This document shows positions 13,495 through 24,572 of a stretch of DNA of 64,000 nt, in pieces; positions within the stretch are counted from its first letter, which is position 1; the number at the start of each line of letters is the position of its first letter. Made by a program: the position numbers and the translations under genes. The DNA lies in assembly GCA_014904845.1 (NCBI GenBank), contig MU119238.1, positions 62,001 to 126,000 on the forward strand, written 5' to 3'. The stretch is from Acephala macrosclerotiorum. Taxonomy: Eukaryota > Ascomycota > Leotiomycetes > Helotiales > Mollisiaceae. The notes beneath the pieces are model-generated. The model had not been told where the DNA came from and searched no databases. It worked only from the letters and a program-made list of their open reading frames with translations.

Positions 13495-13825
13495 AATTTT
13501 AGTCCCAAGGAATATAAAAAATAAATAAAAATAAATAAACGATTAATAATAATTTAAATAAAATAATTTAATATATATTTTATTATTTATTTAATATAAA
13601 AATTAATATCAATTTTTATTTATAAATACGTAAAAAAATATTAAATTTAAATAAATTATATAAATATAATAATTTATTTAATTTATTAAAATTATTATAA
13701 TTCTTTATAAAAACGATTTTAAAATAAATTATAAAATTAAAATTTAAAAATTATTATATATTTATAATTATTTATATTAATTTAATTTAATTTAATTATT
13801 TATAATGAAAATTTTTTTTCTTAAA
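13495..13825. repeat. small AT-rich RIP-type island
   Basis: About 330 bp of nearly pure A/T, with the few C bases mostly in CpG, as in the large island. It is probably a fragment of a mutated repeat. With the island ending at 11790 it brackets a 1.7-kb normal-GC block. Confidence 0.75.
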
Positions 13826-14254
13826 ACCCCCTATAGAAACCTCGTGCGCAGTTTAATTGGAGAAACTGCCTACTCAGATATTAAGCTTAGTCCGTAGGCG
13901 TCCATAGATATCTGAGACAAGACTCGGTGTCTGAATGCGGCAAGGCATGCTTCCTGCGTGCCTCATAAGGCAGTGTCCACTGGACAGTTGAGTCCGACTC
14001 GCAACCAAGGGCGCTCATCTGATGATGGCCAAGGAATTTCGGATGACTCAAGTCTGTATGGCTATGAGAAGAAAGCTCAGATACAGTTAAACCTAGATGG
14101 ACCACTTCCTTGGTGCATATGGTAGGCAAAATGTTTTTCATCATATGACTCAAGAAGGCTTTGCCAACTTTGAGATAGAATTGAGAAGCTTCCTATCCGC
14201 TCAAAGCATCGTCATTCTTAGGCCCCCTCAGTTTCTCCCCGCGCCTTCTGAGCA
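13826..14254. other. intergenic, no gene seen
   Basis: Composition is normal. An open frame at 13887-14153 on the minus strand has no recognisable motif and no supporting context, so I do not call it a gene. Confidence 0.5.
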
Positions 14255-14948
14255 CTAAAGGCCCCTCCTGAAAATGCACATTCTCCATTTTATGTGCACA
14301 TCTATACTGTCGTATCCATACACGCCATGGAGAGCGATTACCTGTCCCTCTGGTGTTGATTTATTCTTTGCGGGTTTAACTTCGGCCACCTTGTCCAACT
14401 TGTCGGATTTTGAGGGAAGAGGGGGAGGGGAGGGGAGAATACCAAATCCAATAGCAGCACCTGTAGCTTTGCCAACAACTTGAACATTGCGATTCACAGA
14501 CACGAGAGCATCTTCGATGATTTTCTTCTCTGCTTCTCCGTATTCTTCTGGCAAGGTACAGAAAGCGATTTCGGTGACTTGGACTTGAATGATGCTGCTG
14601 CGGAGGATGTCCAGTTTGTGAATACTGTTCCAATTTCAGCTTTGATCTTGTTAGAGATGGGAAGTGATCGGAAAGGGGGAGGGATAGAGGGAGATATACT
14701 CATCATTTGCCCTTGATCTGTATCGAAAATCTCCTTCAGGAGGTCTTGGAAGGGAGCGAAGTCGGGTGAAGCCATGGCTTAGAGGGAGGAGAGGGATGAC
14801 TTGCCCAGTATTTCTTACCAACTCTATCCTGTCTCTTCATCATATTCGATAGCGAGAGGAACTTGGTTCCAGGCTCAGGTATTGTGTCTGTGATTGTAAT
14901 GCCTTTTGCGTGTAGGATCACGGTCTCGGTTACGGCTTGGGTGGACAT
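14255..14948 (-). pseudogene. decayed ABM-like (dimeric alpha/beta barrel) protein gene
   Basis: Three reading frames carry consecutive pieces of what looks like one fungal dimeric alpha/beta-barrel protein (antibiotic biosynthesis monooxygenase type). From 14948 comes M-S-T-Q-A-V-T-E-T-V-I-L-H and then M-M-K-R-Q-D-R-V-G-K-K-Y-W. Next is M-A-S-P-D-F-A-P-F-Q-D-L-L-K-E-I-F-D. A third frame gives Q-V-T-E-I-A-F-C-T-L-P-E-E-Y, N-R-N-V-Q-V-V-G-K-A-T-G-A-A-I-G, and V-Y-G-Y-D-S-I-D-V-H. The ~20-25 residues usually found between the Y-W and the F-M-A-S-P segments are missing. No pair of splice sites that I could find joins the second and third pieces in phase. A deletion plus a 1-nt shift is the simplest reading; an unusual intron pattern (for example a 41-nt intron at the GTAAGA near 14820) remains possible. 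Substrate unknown. Confidence 0.5.
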
Positions 14949-15579
14949 CTTGGCGGAGACTCAACGGGAGAAGCTTCAACTTGACTAAAGTGTGTTCGAG
15001 GGTTCGAGGGGCTAAAGTTCTAGTAGATAGGAAAATGAGTAGGAGAAAAGGGTTACTCGCATGAAGATTACATGCGAGTGGGATCTGAGCGAGGTCACGA
15101 GATATCAAAGGGATCCTCCCTTGGAGTGTTGATGAAAATGAAACGTAAGGATGAAATAGAGAGGGGAATAGAGTGTGGTAGAGGGGTAGTTGAAGCTTGT
15201 AAGCTCTTTGCTGCGGCAATCTGGAAGAAAGGAAAGGCTCAACAGAAAACGCGAACGGACTTCCTCCATGGACTGAAGTTTTGACGAAGGTTTGACGAAG
15301 GTTGAAAGCATGATACCTCACTCAAAGGCTCAAAAACGATACTTGATCGTCCCCAAAGATCATGTCTAATAACGACCCATAATGAGCTATCCTCCTTCCC
15401 CCAAGTCCTCGTTCGCGTACTCGCCTAAAAATAGGGGGCGGGGTTCACGCTCGCTCGCTTACAAAATTCCCACACCTCAAAACCCAAATTAAAAAAAATA
15501 ACTATCAGGTTAGAATAGAAGATTGAACCTAGACACCACAAAAAGATACTAAGATAAAAATGAATCAGACAAACAGAAA
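14949..15579. other. intergenic, no gene seen
   Basis: This lies between the decayed ABM-like gene and the tRNA. Open frames overlapping 14875-15321 have no recognisable motif. A run of five T on the minus strand (15556-15560), about 20 nt past the tRNA 3' end, could serve as its Pol III terminator. Confidence 0.5.
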
Positions 15580-15666
15580 GGGCTTGACTGGGGATTGAAC
15601 CCAGGACCTCATACAGTTAGGAATAAAATACCCAAAGCATGAATTCTGCCACTGAACTATCAAGCC
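15580..15666 (-). tRNA. tRNA-Pro (anticodon UGG) with a 15-nt intron
   Basis: On the minus strand the cloverleaf starts GGCTTGA and ends TCAAGCC plus a C discriminator at 15580, so all seven acceptor pairs form. The D arm is GTTCAGTGGCAGAAT. The T arm is CTGGG-TTCAATC-CCCAG, which carries the B box. The anticodon stem is CATGC/GTATG with one G-U pair. The anticodon loop reads TTTGGG followed by T, giving anticodon TGG (15632-15634). It is interrupted after position 37 by a 15-nt intron at 15616-15630, the canonical place for nuclear tRNA introns. The mature length is 72 nt before CCA addition. It serves CCN (mainly CCA) proline codons. Confidence 0.93.
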
Positions 15667-15905
15667 TGTTGTTGAAATGAATTCGCTGAAGTGCGTTTTC
15701 ATTGGTTGTTGAGGGGGATGTGCTTATTTAAATCTATACGGATGGTGGGAAGGAGCGGTGGAAGTGAGTAGGAAGGGAACTGGTGGGGCGGTGTGACTAC
15801 GGTTGATGATGGAAGAGGCCGGCATGACACATGGAAACTTGCATCAAGTGGGCCTTGTGAACTTGAAGTTGAGAAGAAATTCAAAGAAAAGGATGAGGTT
15901 TTGGT

Positions 15906-15937
15906 GTTTGTTTGTTTGTTTGTTTGTTTGTTTGTTT
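15906..15937. repeat. (GTTT)8 microsatellite
   Basis: Eight perfect GTTT units lie in the 546-bp intergenic stretch between the tRNA and the 3' end of the asparaginase gene. No gene is seen in that stretch. Confidence 0.95.
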
Positions 15938-16212
15938 TGTACTCCAACTCTATGAAGTCGAAGGTCTATCATTCCTTAAATAGTCATAAGAAACGCTAAA
16001 GTGAGAAAACTTCCTGACCGAATCTACCGAACCTGCTCTCTTTCCACCCGACTGACAGGCTTCGGCCTCCTCTCTTCATCCTCCTTGACCTCATCTCTCG
16101 CTTTGAAGTATTTCTCAGAAGAGCACGAGTCCGCGTCTCGTGAACAACTTCCTTCGCACATGGTACCCCGACCCTCTTCAAAGTGATCTCGTCCAAGCCT
16201 CTCATATCCCCT

Positions 16213-18394
16213 TCATGAAGCAGCCAATTTCCCATTCGGGGGCGTAACAACATGCCCATGTCCATTCCCATTCGCGGTATCACTCAAATGTCCATTCTCC
16301 CTCTCGTTAGCCCTATCTCCTGCGTGACCGTCCTCGTTGCCATTACTCTTTGAAACAGCCTCTCCTTCCTTGTCACTTCCCTCGGCAGAGCTGTCTGCTC
16401 TAACCTCATGGCCATCCACTCCACCGAGTCTCTTTACCCTCTCCAATTCTTCAGGATGTAGCAGAGCACCACTTTCTTCTAGAAGCCTGACGATCTCTGT
16501 GTTGCCCACTTTGACAGCGAGGTAGAGAGGAGTGTTCCCTGCTAGATTTCGGACATGAACACTTGCGCCTCGCTTCAGGAGTTCGCGAAGGACTTTCGAA
16601 TCTGGCCCTACGGACGCGAGATGAAGCGCTGTGTTTTCGGCGTAATCTTTCGCATTTAGGAGACCATGAGAATCGGCATCTAGGAGCGTGATAACCGTAT
16701 CTACATCCCCCTTCGTAATCGCATGTCCCAGAGCTGTGAACGCTGTCTGATGATTGGCGATGACTGGTACATCACTCCCTGGATGACTGAAAGTCGTAGA
16801 ACTCAACTCTGTCATCTCCCCTCTCAAACTGAGCTGCATCTGCGTGATAATATCTTCGTAACTCAACCCCGGTAAAGCGAGGAGGTAAGATAATTTGGTC
16901 AATGCAGCTTCCGTAGTAAGATCATGACCAAACACCACACCCGCCTGTCCCAATACCGCACCGGGAGCGTAGAGGGGAGACACGAAGCCTGATTGACATT
17001 GGCTGACATTCACAATCACAATCCCCCTATCGACAGCATTCTTGATAACCCTCGTCATAGAGCCATCCTCTCCTGTTGGAGCATTGCCTGCTCCGAAGGT
17101 TTCGAGTATCAATCCCCTCAGATTCGGGACATGGAGAACAGAATCCAGCATCTCGGGCTTTATACCAGGGAAGATACGCAGACAGGCTACGTGTGCGGTG
17201 TCCAAGTTTGTTTGGACGTCGAAACGTGCGATTGTTCGGGGACGGCGGACTAAAGACCAGTTTACTTCCGCTCCGAGAGCGGAAGAGGTGGCGAGTGGAG
17301 CCATGTTGGGAGATGCGAAGGCGTCGAATGAGGTTGCTGATATCTTGGTGCAGCGATTTCCGCGGTAGAGTTTATGGTGGAAAAAGAGGCAGACTTCGGG
17401 GATCATGAATGTTCCTGCAATGATCAAACTCCCGAGCAAGTTATCTGTAGCATCTGACTGCAAAGCAAAGATAGAAGCTTGGGATCCTGTGAGAATGACG
17501 GGTTTCCCGAGATGGGAGAGCATGAATGAGAGTGCGGAGGAGGAATAGGCGAGGGAGTCGGTGCCGTGGAGAACGACGAAGCCATCGAAGAGGGAGTAGT
17601 TGCGCTTTATGGTTAATGCGATTTGGGTCCAGCCTGCGCTAGAGATGGAGGAGGAGTCGAGGAGGGTGGGGAATTCGTGGAGGGTGTAGCGGACGTGGCG
17701 GGAGTAGGTGGATGGCGGGGTGCGGAGGGACGGGAGGTATTCTTTTCGGTTGTCGTCTACAATTACGGGGAGGGGATCTGAGGGTATTAGCTAGGGACAT
17801 GATGGGGTTCTAAACATGTGATGAAAAGAACGTTGATGGGGGAGAAACAAAACGAGAAGCAACAGAAGTTGTGGGCTGAGATCAGAGACGGAGAACAAAA
17901 CATGCGGAGAGATGAGATTGAGAACTGAACTCTCAGCCGAACGTCAACACTCATGATCCCCCCTAAGGCACTCGCTTCATCCCCCTTCCTCAAGCGAACC
18001 ACTGATTCTCCTTGGGACCCCATCCCATCCCACGCTCCAGCTCCCCTGCCAAATGCCTCCACCTCTCCTCCACCTCTACCCTTTCACCCTCCCATCCTTT
18101 GCAACCTCCATCTCTCGTCATCCCTCATCCCCTCCCAAAACCAAGACTCAAATCACGACACAAAGAGAATCAAAACATACCAGGCATACTCCCATCATTA
18201 AAACTCGGCCTAGGCGCCATCCCCTCCCTCAAAAACCCCCTCGCAGGAACTAACCCATTAGGACCATGCCTCATACAGATAGTCCCGCCCGTCATGATTA
18301 TCAGGACCCGAGCTTCTGGGTATTGGGTTTGAGAGGGGTCAAGGTGGCGGTGCAGGGGGAGGGGGAGCGTGTAGGATCTGTGTGGTGTGTGCAT
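16213..18394 (-). CDS. L-asparaginase (type I-like) with C-terminal ankyrin repeats
   Basis: It hydrolyses L-asparagine to aspartate and ammonia, probably in the cytosol, since I see no signal peptide. Two exons: 18181-18394 and 16213-17777 (592 residues). The intron 17778-18180 (403 nt) starts GTATGT and ends ACCCTCAG, and is long for this genome. Exon 1 holds the substrate-binding T-G-G-T-I motif followed by A-P-R-P-S-F-N-D. Exon 2 has L-R-T-P-P-S-T-Y, V-V-L-H-G-T-D-S-L-A-Y (catalytic Thr/Asp) and L-G-K-P-V-I-L-T-G-S-Q. Both halves of the active site are therefore present. After about residue 420 come ankyrin-type units (N-T-A-L-H-L-A-S and N-T-P-L-Y-L-A-V, each followed by a helix with L-L). 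A charged, Gly/Asn/His-rich tail ends the protein. The asparaginase-ankyrin arrangement is known in fungi and animals. The start at 18394 is the first ATG in frame with the catalytic motif. Confidence 0.92.
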
Positions 18395-20615
18395 CTTGAT
18401 GGTTGGCGAAGCCCGGGGTGGCTCTCTCGTGGCTTTGTCGTGGTGGGATGCTGGTAGATTGGGATTGGGATTGAATTGATGCGGTGCGTGCCCCCGCGTT
18501 TGGGAGTGGGTGTTTTTCCCCGGATTGAGGTCGCTTGAGGTTCACGATGACCTCGTCCCCTGCGTGGTGACGAGATTCAAGGGTTCTCAGTGGCTGCGTT
18601 TCGCGGGATGAGACAAAGAATAGCGCGATGCACTTTTCGATTCAGGGATGTTTTAGTTTTAGATTTTGCGTGGAATATATATAAGAATTGAATGCCCCCT
18701 GGGAAATTAGGATCAGATGAAAAAGAAGTTCTTGCGATGAGGGAGGGTTTCCTCTTCTTATGAGCGATGAGATAAAAAAGTTGTGTGGGCCAATGAGCTA
18801 ATGCCGTCAACGGAGGGGTTCGCCATGCGCAGTGAGAAATCCGTGACCCGAAGAGGTGCCAGCGAGGTTTTGAAGGGGTAATAGTTTGGAAAACTTTGAT
18901 CACGAAGCACTGGATACTTGAAAATTTGGATGATGACGCGCACTGTGTATCTGATGGTCGGGATGATAGAAAATCCAAGTTCTGACCACCTTTGGCGAAG
19001 GGAATTAATTGATCAATCTTGGGAGTTATGATACTGAGATATTGTGACTGTCTTGGTGAGTGAGTGCAGTCGAGGTCGCAATGTTGGTGTAGAGGCAGGC
19101 GACTCGCGATGAACCTCAGAAAGACCGGAATGAGATCGGAGCTGAAAATCATCAAAAGGGTACTAGAATGCCAGGATCGGTTTGACTGATAATTGCAAGA
19201 AGATTATCAGTATTTAGATAGATATTCGGGTCACCCAGATCTCACGATCTCCTGCTCCCGAAGCCAGGTCCAATCCCCCGAGCAGCTGTGAATTGACCAA
19301 CCTCTAATGAATTTGATGGTGGAAAGAGAGGTTGATCTTCTAAAGAACAAAGACGACCATAGCCGTGGTGAATGTCTCCGGAAGTATCCGCATGAGAATC
19401 GGGATCGAATTTCCAATTCTGTTTATGGACGTTCCAGCTGCGGTCTGATAAGGATAAGTGCTGTTCCAATGCCACCACATGCCTTGGATAGCCGTGAGTA
19501 ACATCAATAGTTGAGAGCGAAGAGCCTTCCAGCCTCAACTAAATGCTATGAAGCTTTGGTGACAACTGTGAGGGATATAATTGGTGTTCTAATTAGACTT
19601 CGAGGTGTCGGGACAGACATTAACGATTCCCATGGCCTGTCCACGGAAACCCAGACGGGAGCTCAGTGAGACTGGAATTGGAGTTGTCTTCGGCTTCTTG
19701 AGATTTGAAGCTCTCATCAAAGTCTTGGAATGTCATTTGACATCAGCTCAAGAATGTTCAATCTGTCTCTCTCAACACAGAATTTATGGTGTCCATCATG
19801 CCACCGGTCTCTCATAGCCTCCACAAAGTAGAAAAGAATTCATCCTCGCCAGCTCTGAATGGACGGAGAGAAGAAGTCTCGGAAGAATTTTTCGAACTGA
19901 AATGGAACCCGTACCTCTCCTCATCAACCAATGACGGCGACTTGGCGTCATACCCGTTGTCTTCGTTCTCCAACACCGTTTGACACAACACCTCGTCTCC
20001 CCCTTCTCCAATCCACGATCTTCGACACGGCATGTCTGATCATCAGCTGTAAATACCCTCGTCTGGACGATCAGCAGCTTTAAGCCGTTCTTTGATCCTG
20101 ATCAGACGGGAATTTCAGTTTACATTGCAGCACTCTGTTGCTCGGAAGTCGGCTTTCCTGCCAATGGCTGCCAAGAACCACTCAAAGATGATCAGTGACA
20201 GATCTAATCAATCAATCAGTCCCAAATCAACCATGTCTACACTCATCAGCCATCTGGCCGCCTCTTCTTCTAAATACACCTGCATATCACTGCACTTGTA
20301 TGTCATTTTGTCTCTCCGCTGTCTCACTCTTCATTCACTGCTTTTTCCTCGTTCTCTCCATAAAGAGACCTCTCAATCCCCCAAAGTCTTGGCATTCTGC
20401 CTTTACGCATTATCAGATCCTCGCCTCCGACCACCAATTCATTGCTAACAGTGACATCCCGCACTGCCCAATGCAAATACCGTTTCGCAGTGACATATCA
20501 ATCAGGAATCAGATAAAGCAAAACGCCTCTCTCGCTCTTCCGCCTGTTCCGCCTAATTACCACATTCAATAACCCGCCTTCTTTTTTTTCGTCCTCTGAG
20601 TGGACGAGAACGTCG
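18395..20615. other. 2.2-kb intergenic region, no gene recognised
   Basis: It lies between the divergent starts of the asparaginase and NAP genes. A minus-strand frame at 18577-19155 (192 codons) contains no domain and has low-complexity basic and hydrophobic stretches, so I leave it out. The region may hold the promoters and long leaders of both genes. Confidence 0.5.
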
Positions 20616-22037
20616 ATGCACCAAAAATCCAACTTCGCTTTCACGACTGCAGCCATGGCCGCTGCGTTGGAAGAGACTCCTGTCAGTTATGAGGATTTGG
20701 CGGATATCGAGAGGGAGTTTGATGATGTTGAGACGGAGATCAGTGAGTGCCCTGTTTCTTTTCTTTTTACGTGTTCTGTGGAAGGGCCAGTGGGAGGGTC
20801 GGTGGTAATCATATCTGATCATCGCCCTGTCACGAAATGCGATCCATCACGAAACGCGCGACATGTTAATGCGATGGAGGTTATCTGATCAACATCTCTA
20901 CATATGTCTCTCTACTTGCCACATGCATGCGCAACGGCAGAAATATTCGAGGGGACAATGGCTAATGCGATAGTGATGCAGTACGACAACAAGTCCGCCT
21001 CACAACCCCCCTCTACACCCTCCGCTCCAAAACCGTCTCCCAAATCCCCAACTTCTGGCCTTTAGTCCTCGAACAAGCCCCTCCAGACATAGATCAATAC
21101 ATTCAACCCTCCGATTCCGCCCTCCTCCTCTCCTCACTTACCAATCTCTCCGTCTCGCATTTCGAAATCTCCCCCGAAACATCTTCTCCCTCCACAAAAA
21201 CCACGACGAACGGAATACAAGGAGGGGGAGACCCAAGAAGTGTGAGCATAAGATTCGAATTCGCAGAAAACGAATATTTCGAAGATAGAGTTTTAGAAAA
21301 GAAATTCTACTACCGCCGCGCACGAGATGGTTGGACAGGTCTCGTTTCCGAACCTGTGCCTATAAAATGGAAGAAGGATCGAGACCTCACCGGAGGTCTC
21401 CTCGACCTAGTAATAAAAGCAGAAGCATCTGCAAAGGCAAATGAAGGGAAGGCAGGATTGACACCAGAACAAAAGGCCTTAAAAAAGAAGATAGAGAGCA
21501 CCGGAATGGGCGGTCTCTCCTTCTTCGCTTGGTTCGGGTTCATCGGCCGGCGCATCAGCGCAGAAGAGTCAGCAGAAGCCACAGCATTGGAACTACAAAA
21601 ACGAAACCGACGGAAAGGACAAAGGAGGGGTGGGAAGATGGAGGAGGAAGAAGAAAGTGAAAGTGAAGACGGAGAAGATGAAGACGAAGATGACGTAGGA
21701 ATGAGCCTCGAGATCTTCCCCGATGGAGATGATCTCGCAGTTGCATTTACAGAGGATCTTTGGCCGGGGGCGATTAAGTATTTCAGTGCGTTTTTCCTCT
21801 CTCTCTCTTCTACATCTCCCTATATTCCGTCTTGTCTGCACTGGTAATCGTAACGTCTCGAGAGAGAATAGAAGCTGATGGTTGGTGAAAATAATAGCAC
21901 AAGCACAAGAACAAGACGCCCTCAGCGACGCAGATTTCGAGTCCGACGACGAAGGCGACGAGCCGGCTTTTAATTCAGGGAACGAGAACGAGAGTGAAGA
22001 TAGTGAACGGCCGGCGAAGAAGCAAAGGAGTTCGTAG
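20616..22037 (+). CDS. NAP-family histone chaperone (SET/Vps75-like)
   Basis: A nuclear histone chaperone of the nucleosome assembly protein family. Three exons: 20616-20742, 20982-21785 and 21898-22037 (356 residues). Introns are 20743-20981 (GTGAGT donor, GCTAATG branch) and 21786-21897 (GTGCGT, CTGAT branch). Exon 1 begins the dimerisation helix (Y-E-D-L-A-D-I-E-R-E-F-D-D-V). It continues across the splice with I-R-Q-Q-V-R-L-T-T-P-L-Y and then I-P-N-F-W-P-L-V-L. The earmuff part has S-I-R-F-E-F-A-E-N-E-Y-F and F-Y-Y-R-R, and S-F-F-A-W-F-G-F matches the F-F-x-W-F signature. An acidic run and a second E/D-rich tail ending K-K-Q-R-S-S follow, typical for histone binding and nuclear import. 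A start at the internal ATG 20655 (good context) would give 343 residues. Whether it is the Rtt109 partner Vps75 or a SET-type protein is not settled. Confidence 0.88.
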
Positions 22038-23099
22038 CACGTTTCCGAATCATACCATAAATGAAGAGAATACGGAGAGGAAAGAGGGACAGGAAAGGCA
22101 AGGTATTGAGGACGAATACACACGGTAATGAAGCCAATTGGAGGGGATATGGTGTATATGAAGGAAAGGAAGAGAGTCGCATGGGATCATTAGGTGCTTG
22201 CTTGCTTCCTTAATACACAACACAGCGAACAAGGATCTTGCTTTGTTTCTACTCGGAGTTCTGGCGTTTGAGCGGTCGGTCTTGCATAACTCTCTATCCT
22301 CGTCCTGGAACGGGGAAAGGAGAGATCGGAATTGCATGAGTGGAGGGCAAGATAACGAATGATACACACGAAGATTGCTCTCCCCCTCTCGGACGGAAGA
22401 CGGAATATTTCTTGTGCGAACACTATTGTATGTATGTACATTAGACGAAAGAAGAAAATGGGGCTTGATATCCCAGAGCTAGATCTAGCTTATGAGCTTC
22501 GCGAATGGAGCTTCAAATCTATCATTCTGTCTGCTCGGACTTTGCGTGCTCATCGGCGTGTACCCGATCTTCTGGTATGGTTCAAGACTCTTCCACTATT
22601 ACTAATCGCTTTCGTCTTGAGATTTCTTTCCATCACGTCACAGATAGCTACCAATCCAACGTCAGAGCCAAAAACACAGAATGCTATTTTGATATCTCAA
22701 AACTCAAAACTACCACCCATACTGTCTTGTTGGGCTATGCTATATTTTCGCAATACCGCTATTTACCTCCCAAACATCGCTCAGCTCAAGCCACCAACCC
22801 GAAGCAATTCCACGCAATGCAACAAAGATATAACGCAATTTGAAAAGCAGATTTCCGCCCATGATATCACCCTGCCCTGAATTGCAAATGCTACCGCCCA
22901 CCGTTTCTGTATCCCGTGTATTTCTGTTCTGCTGTGACGCCGAGTCGAAGTGCTGTCGCTGATAGACATTAATCATGTATGATGTGCTGTTTCTGATATC
23001 CCAAATGTGAATGTCCCAAGACCGAAGATAATTTTGGTGCCGTTTCGTTTCGTCGTAGCTAATCGTTGATGCGTGATGCGAGAAGGCCGATCACTGCGG
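22038..23099. other. intergenic between convergent genes, no gene seen
   Basis: This is the 3' flank of the NAP gene and of nmrA, which converge here. Overlapping open frames near 22359-22880 have no recognisable content. Confidence 0.5.
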
Positions 23100-24572
23100 T
23101 CATGCCAACCAGCTCTCCTCCTTTCTAGCAGGCGTATTCTCCCCTCCTGTTCCAGTGCCAGAGTGTAACCCTCCGCCCATCACTAAACCCTCCTCGTTGT
23201 CATCGTCGTCCTCTTCTGCATCCTGGTCCTTTTCTCCATCTCGTTCACCGTCTTGTTCGACAGCCCCCTCCTCTCCATCTGTCTCTCCATCCTCATTCAT
23301 CCACGTCAACCCATTCGCCGCTTCTTCAAGTGGAAACACCTCTCGCGCATATTCCTCCAATCCCCTATACCCCTCCCAAAGCGCCATCGCTTCATCCGGG
23401 CAACTATCCTCCAATTTCTGCTCTCCGAAATACAGCGGCTGCTTCTTCGGATCCTCTCGTCCTATGGCGTACATTTTCTCTAGACCCAGCAGTTGTTCTC
23501 TGTAGCCGTTTGGGATTTTGACCTTCACGTCGATCTTACTCTGGAACTTGTACCGAACAGGACGGCCTACACCACTGGAGAAAGCCTTGCATGCTTGTCT
23601 TGGGGAAAGCATCTCGTATGCCAAAGCTATACGCTCGCCATTCCCCCAACGAGAGGTCGAGTCTTTGAATATCTGCAAGACGGCAGGTCCAACATCGTGT
23701 TCTGCGTCTAGCCAAGGTAATGGGACGTCCGGATGGAAGGGCGCGGTCCAGGCGAAGCTGCCATCTTGCTGGAGTTCCATGCAGAACAGTGGGTAAGGTA
23801 GAGACGTGAAGTTGTTATTATAGATACCGGTATAGAGAAACGTTGTCTTCGGAAGTAAGGTGGGAAGAGACCTTATGTAGGTCTCAATTGTGTATTTTGA
23901 GGACCAGAGGGGAAGTGAAGGCCATGACGGGTCTCGGAGGTGATGATTTGGCATCGTGGAGTAGATATAATGCTGTATTCCTGCTGTAACAGCAGCATCT
24001 GCGAGCGCCTTCCCAATCGCAACCTCATCTCCCCAAAATGTTGTGTTTATGAAAGCCAGCTGGCAACCCCGGTACAAGTCCTTGATCAAATCATGATTCA
24101 CACCAACATCTGAAGGTCCCAACGTTGGACTCGCGCTGCTGGTAGGCGAAGGTTTCGTGTACAAGTCCCCAACTATGACAGTCACATTCGGTAGGGACGA
24201 AATCTCCGATGCGACTATGCCATCAAGATTTCGGAGCTGAGCTCGTACTTTATATCCAACAGCGGATGCGACACGAATAAAGGAGGCAGCTTGTCGTCCA
24301 GACGAGTTGACGACTGCGATGGTTTGGCGAGGAGTTGGCATGGGTCGTTTCTTCGGGCGGGAGGACAGTGATGGGGATGTCGAGTAGTTATAAGAGGGGG
24401 ATGAGTGTTGGACAGCTGTCAGTCCAGCCAGAGAGAAAGGATCTGCAGCAAGATCTGGATAGGAGGTACAAGGTCGATGCTTGAGCTTGTTTGTTGACTC
24501 CGGTGGTGGTTCGTGGTTTGTTGTTGGGCGAGGTCTGATTGCGAGAGCAGACCTTGGGGTTGCGGAGGGCAT
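23100..24572 (-). CDS. nmrA: NmrA, nitrogen metabolite repression regulator
   Basis: A negative regulator that binds the GATA factor AreA/NIT2 and prevents use of poor nitrogen sources when ammonium or glutamine is plentiful; it acts in the nucleus and cytosol. A single exon of 490 residues. The first ~80 residues are disordered and Ser/Pro-rich. The Rossmann-type core starts at T-I-A-V-V-N-S-S-G-R-Q-A-A-S-F-I-R (about residue 84), with the modified Gly-rich loop of this NAD(P)-sensing, non-catalytic group. Y-K-V-R-A-Q-L-R, A-F-I-N-T-T, I-Q-H-Y-I-Y-S-T-M-P, F-L-Y-T-G-I-Y-N-N-N-F and P-L-P-W-L-D-A-E-H-D-V-G-P follow in the order of Neurospora NMR. The last ~60 residues are strongly acidic (E/D runs) and then Gly-rich. 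The family match is very clear. The upstream intergenic region is unusually long. Confidence 0.94.
   Translation of the reverse strand: MPSATPRSALAIRPRPTTNHEPPPESTNKLKHRPCTSYPDLAADPFSLAGLTAVQHSSPSYNYSTSPSLSSRPKKRPMPTPRQTIAVVNSSGRQAASFIRVASAVGYKVRAQLRNLDGIVASEISSLPNVTVIVGDLYTKPSPTSSASPTLGPSDVGVNHDLIKDLYRGCQLAFINTTFWGDEVAIGKALADAAVTAGIQHYIYSTMPNHHLRDPSWPSLPLWSSKYTIETYIRSLPTLLPKTTFLYTGIYNNNFTSLPYPLFCMELQQDGSFAWTAPFHPDVPLPWLDAEHDVGPAVLQIFKDSTSRWGNGERIALAYEMLSPRQACKAFSSGVGRPVRYKFQSKIDVKVKIPNGYREQLLGLEKMYAIGREDPKKQPLYFGEQKLEDSCPDEAMALWEGYRGLEEYAREVFPLEEAANGLTWMNEDGETDGEEGAVEQDGERDGEKDQDAEEDDDDNEEGLVMGGGLHSGTGTGGENTPARKEESWLA

Noticed and set aside
13887..14153. An 88-codon minus-strand frame near the small AT island
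   Set aside because: No motif, and no evidence beyond being open.
18577..19155. A 192-codon minus-strand frame
   Set aside because: No domain and low-complexity content, with no linked exons.
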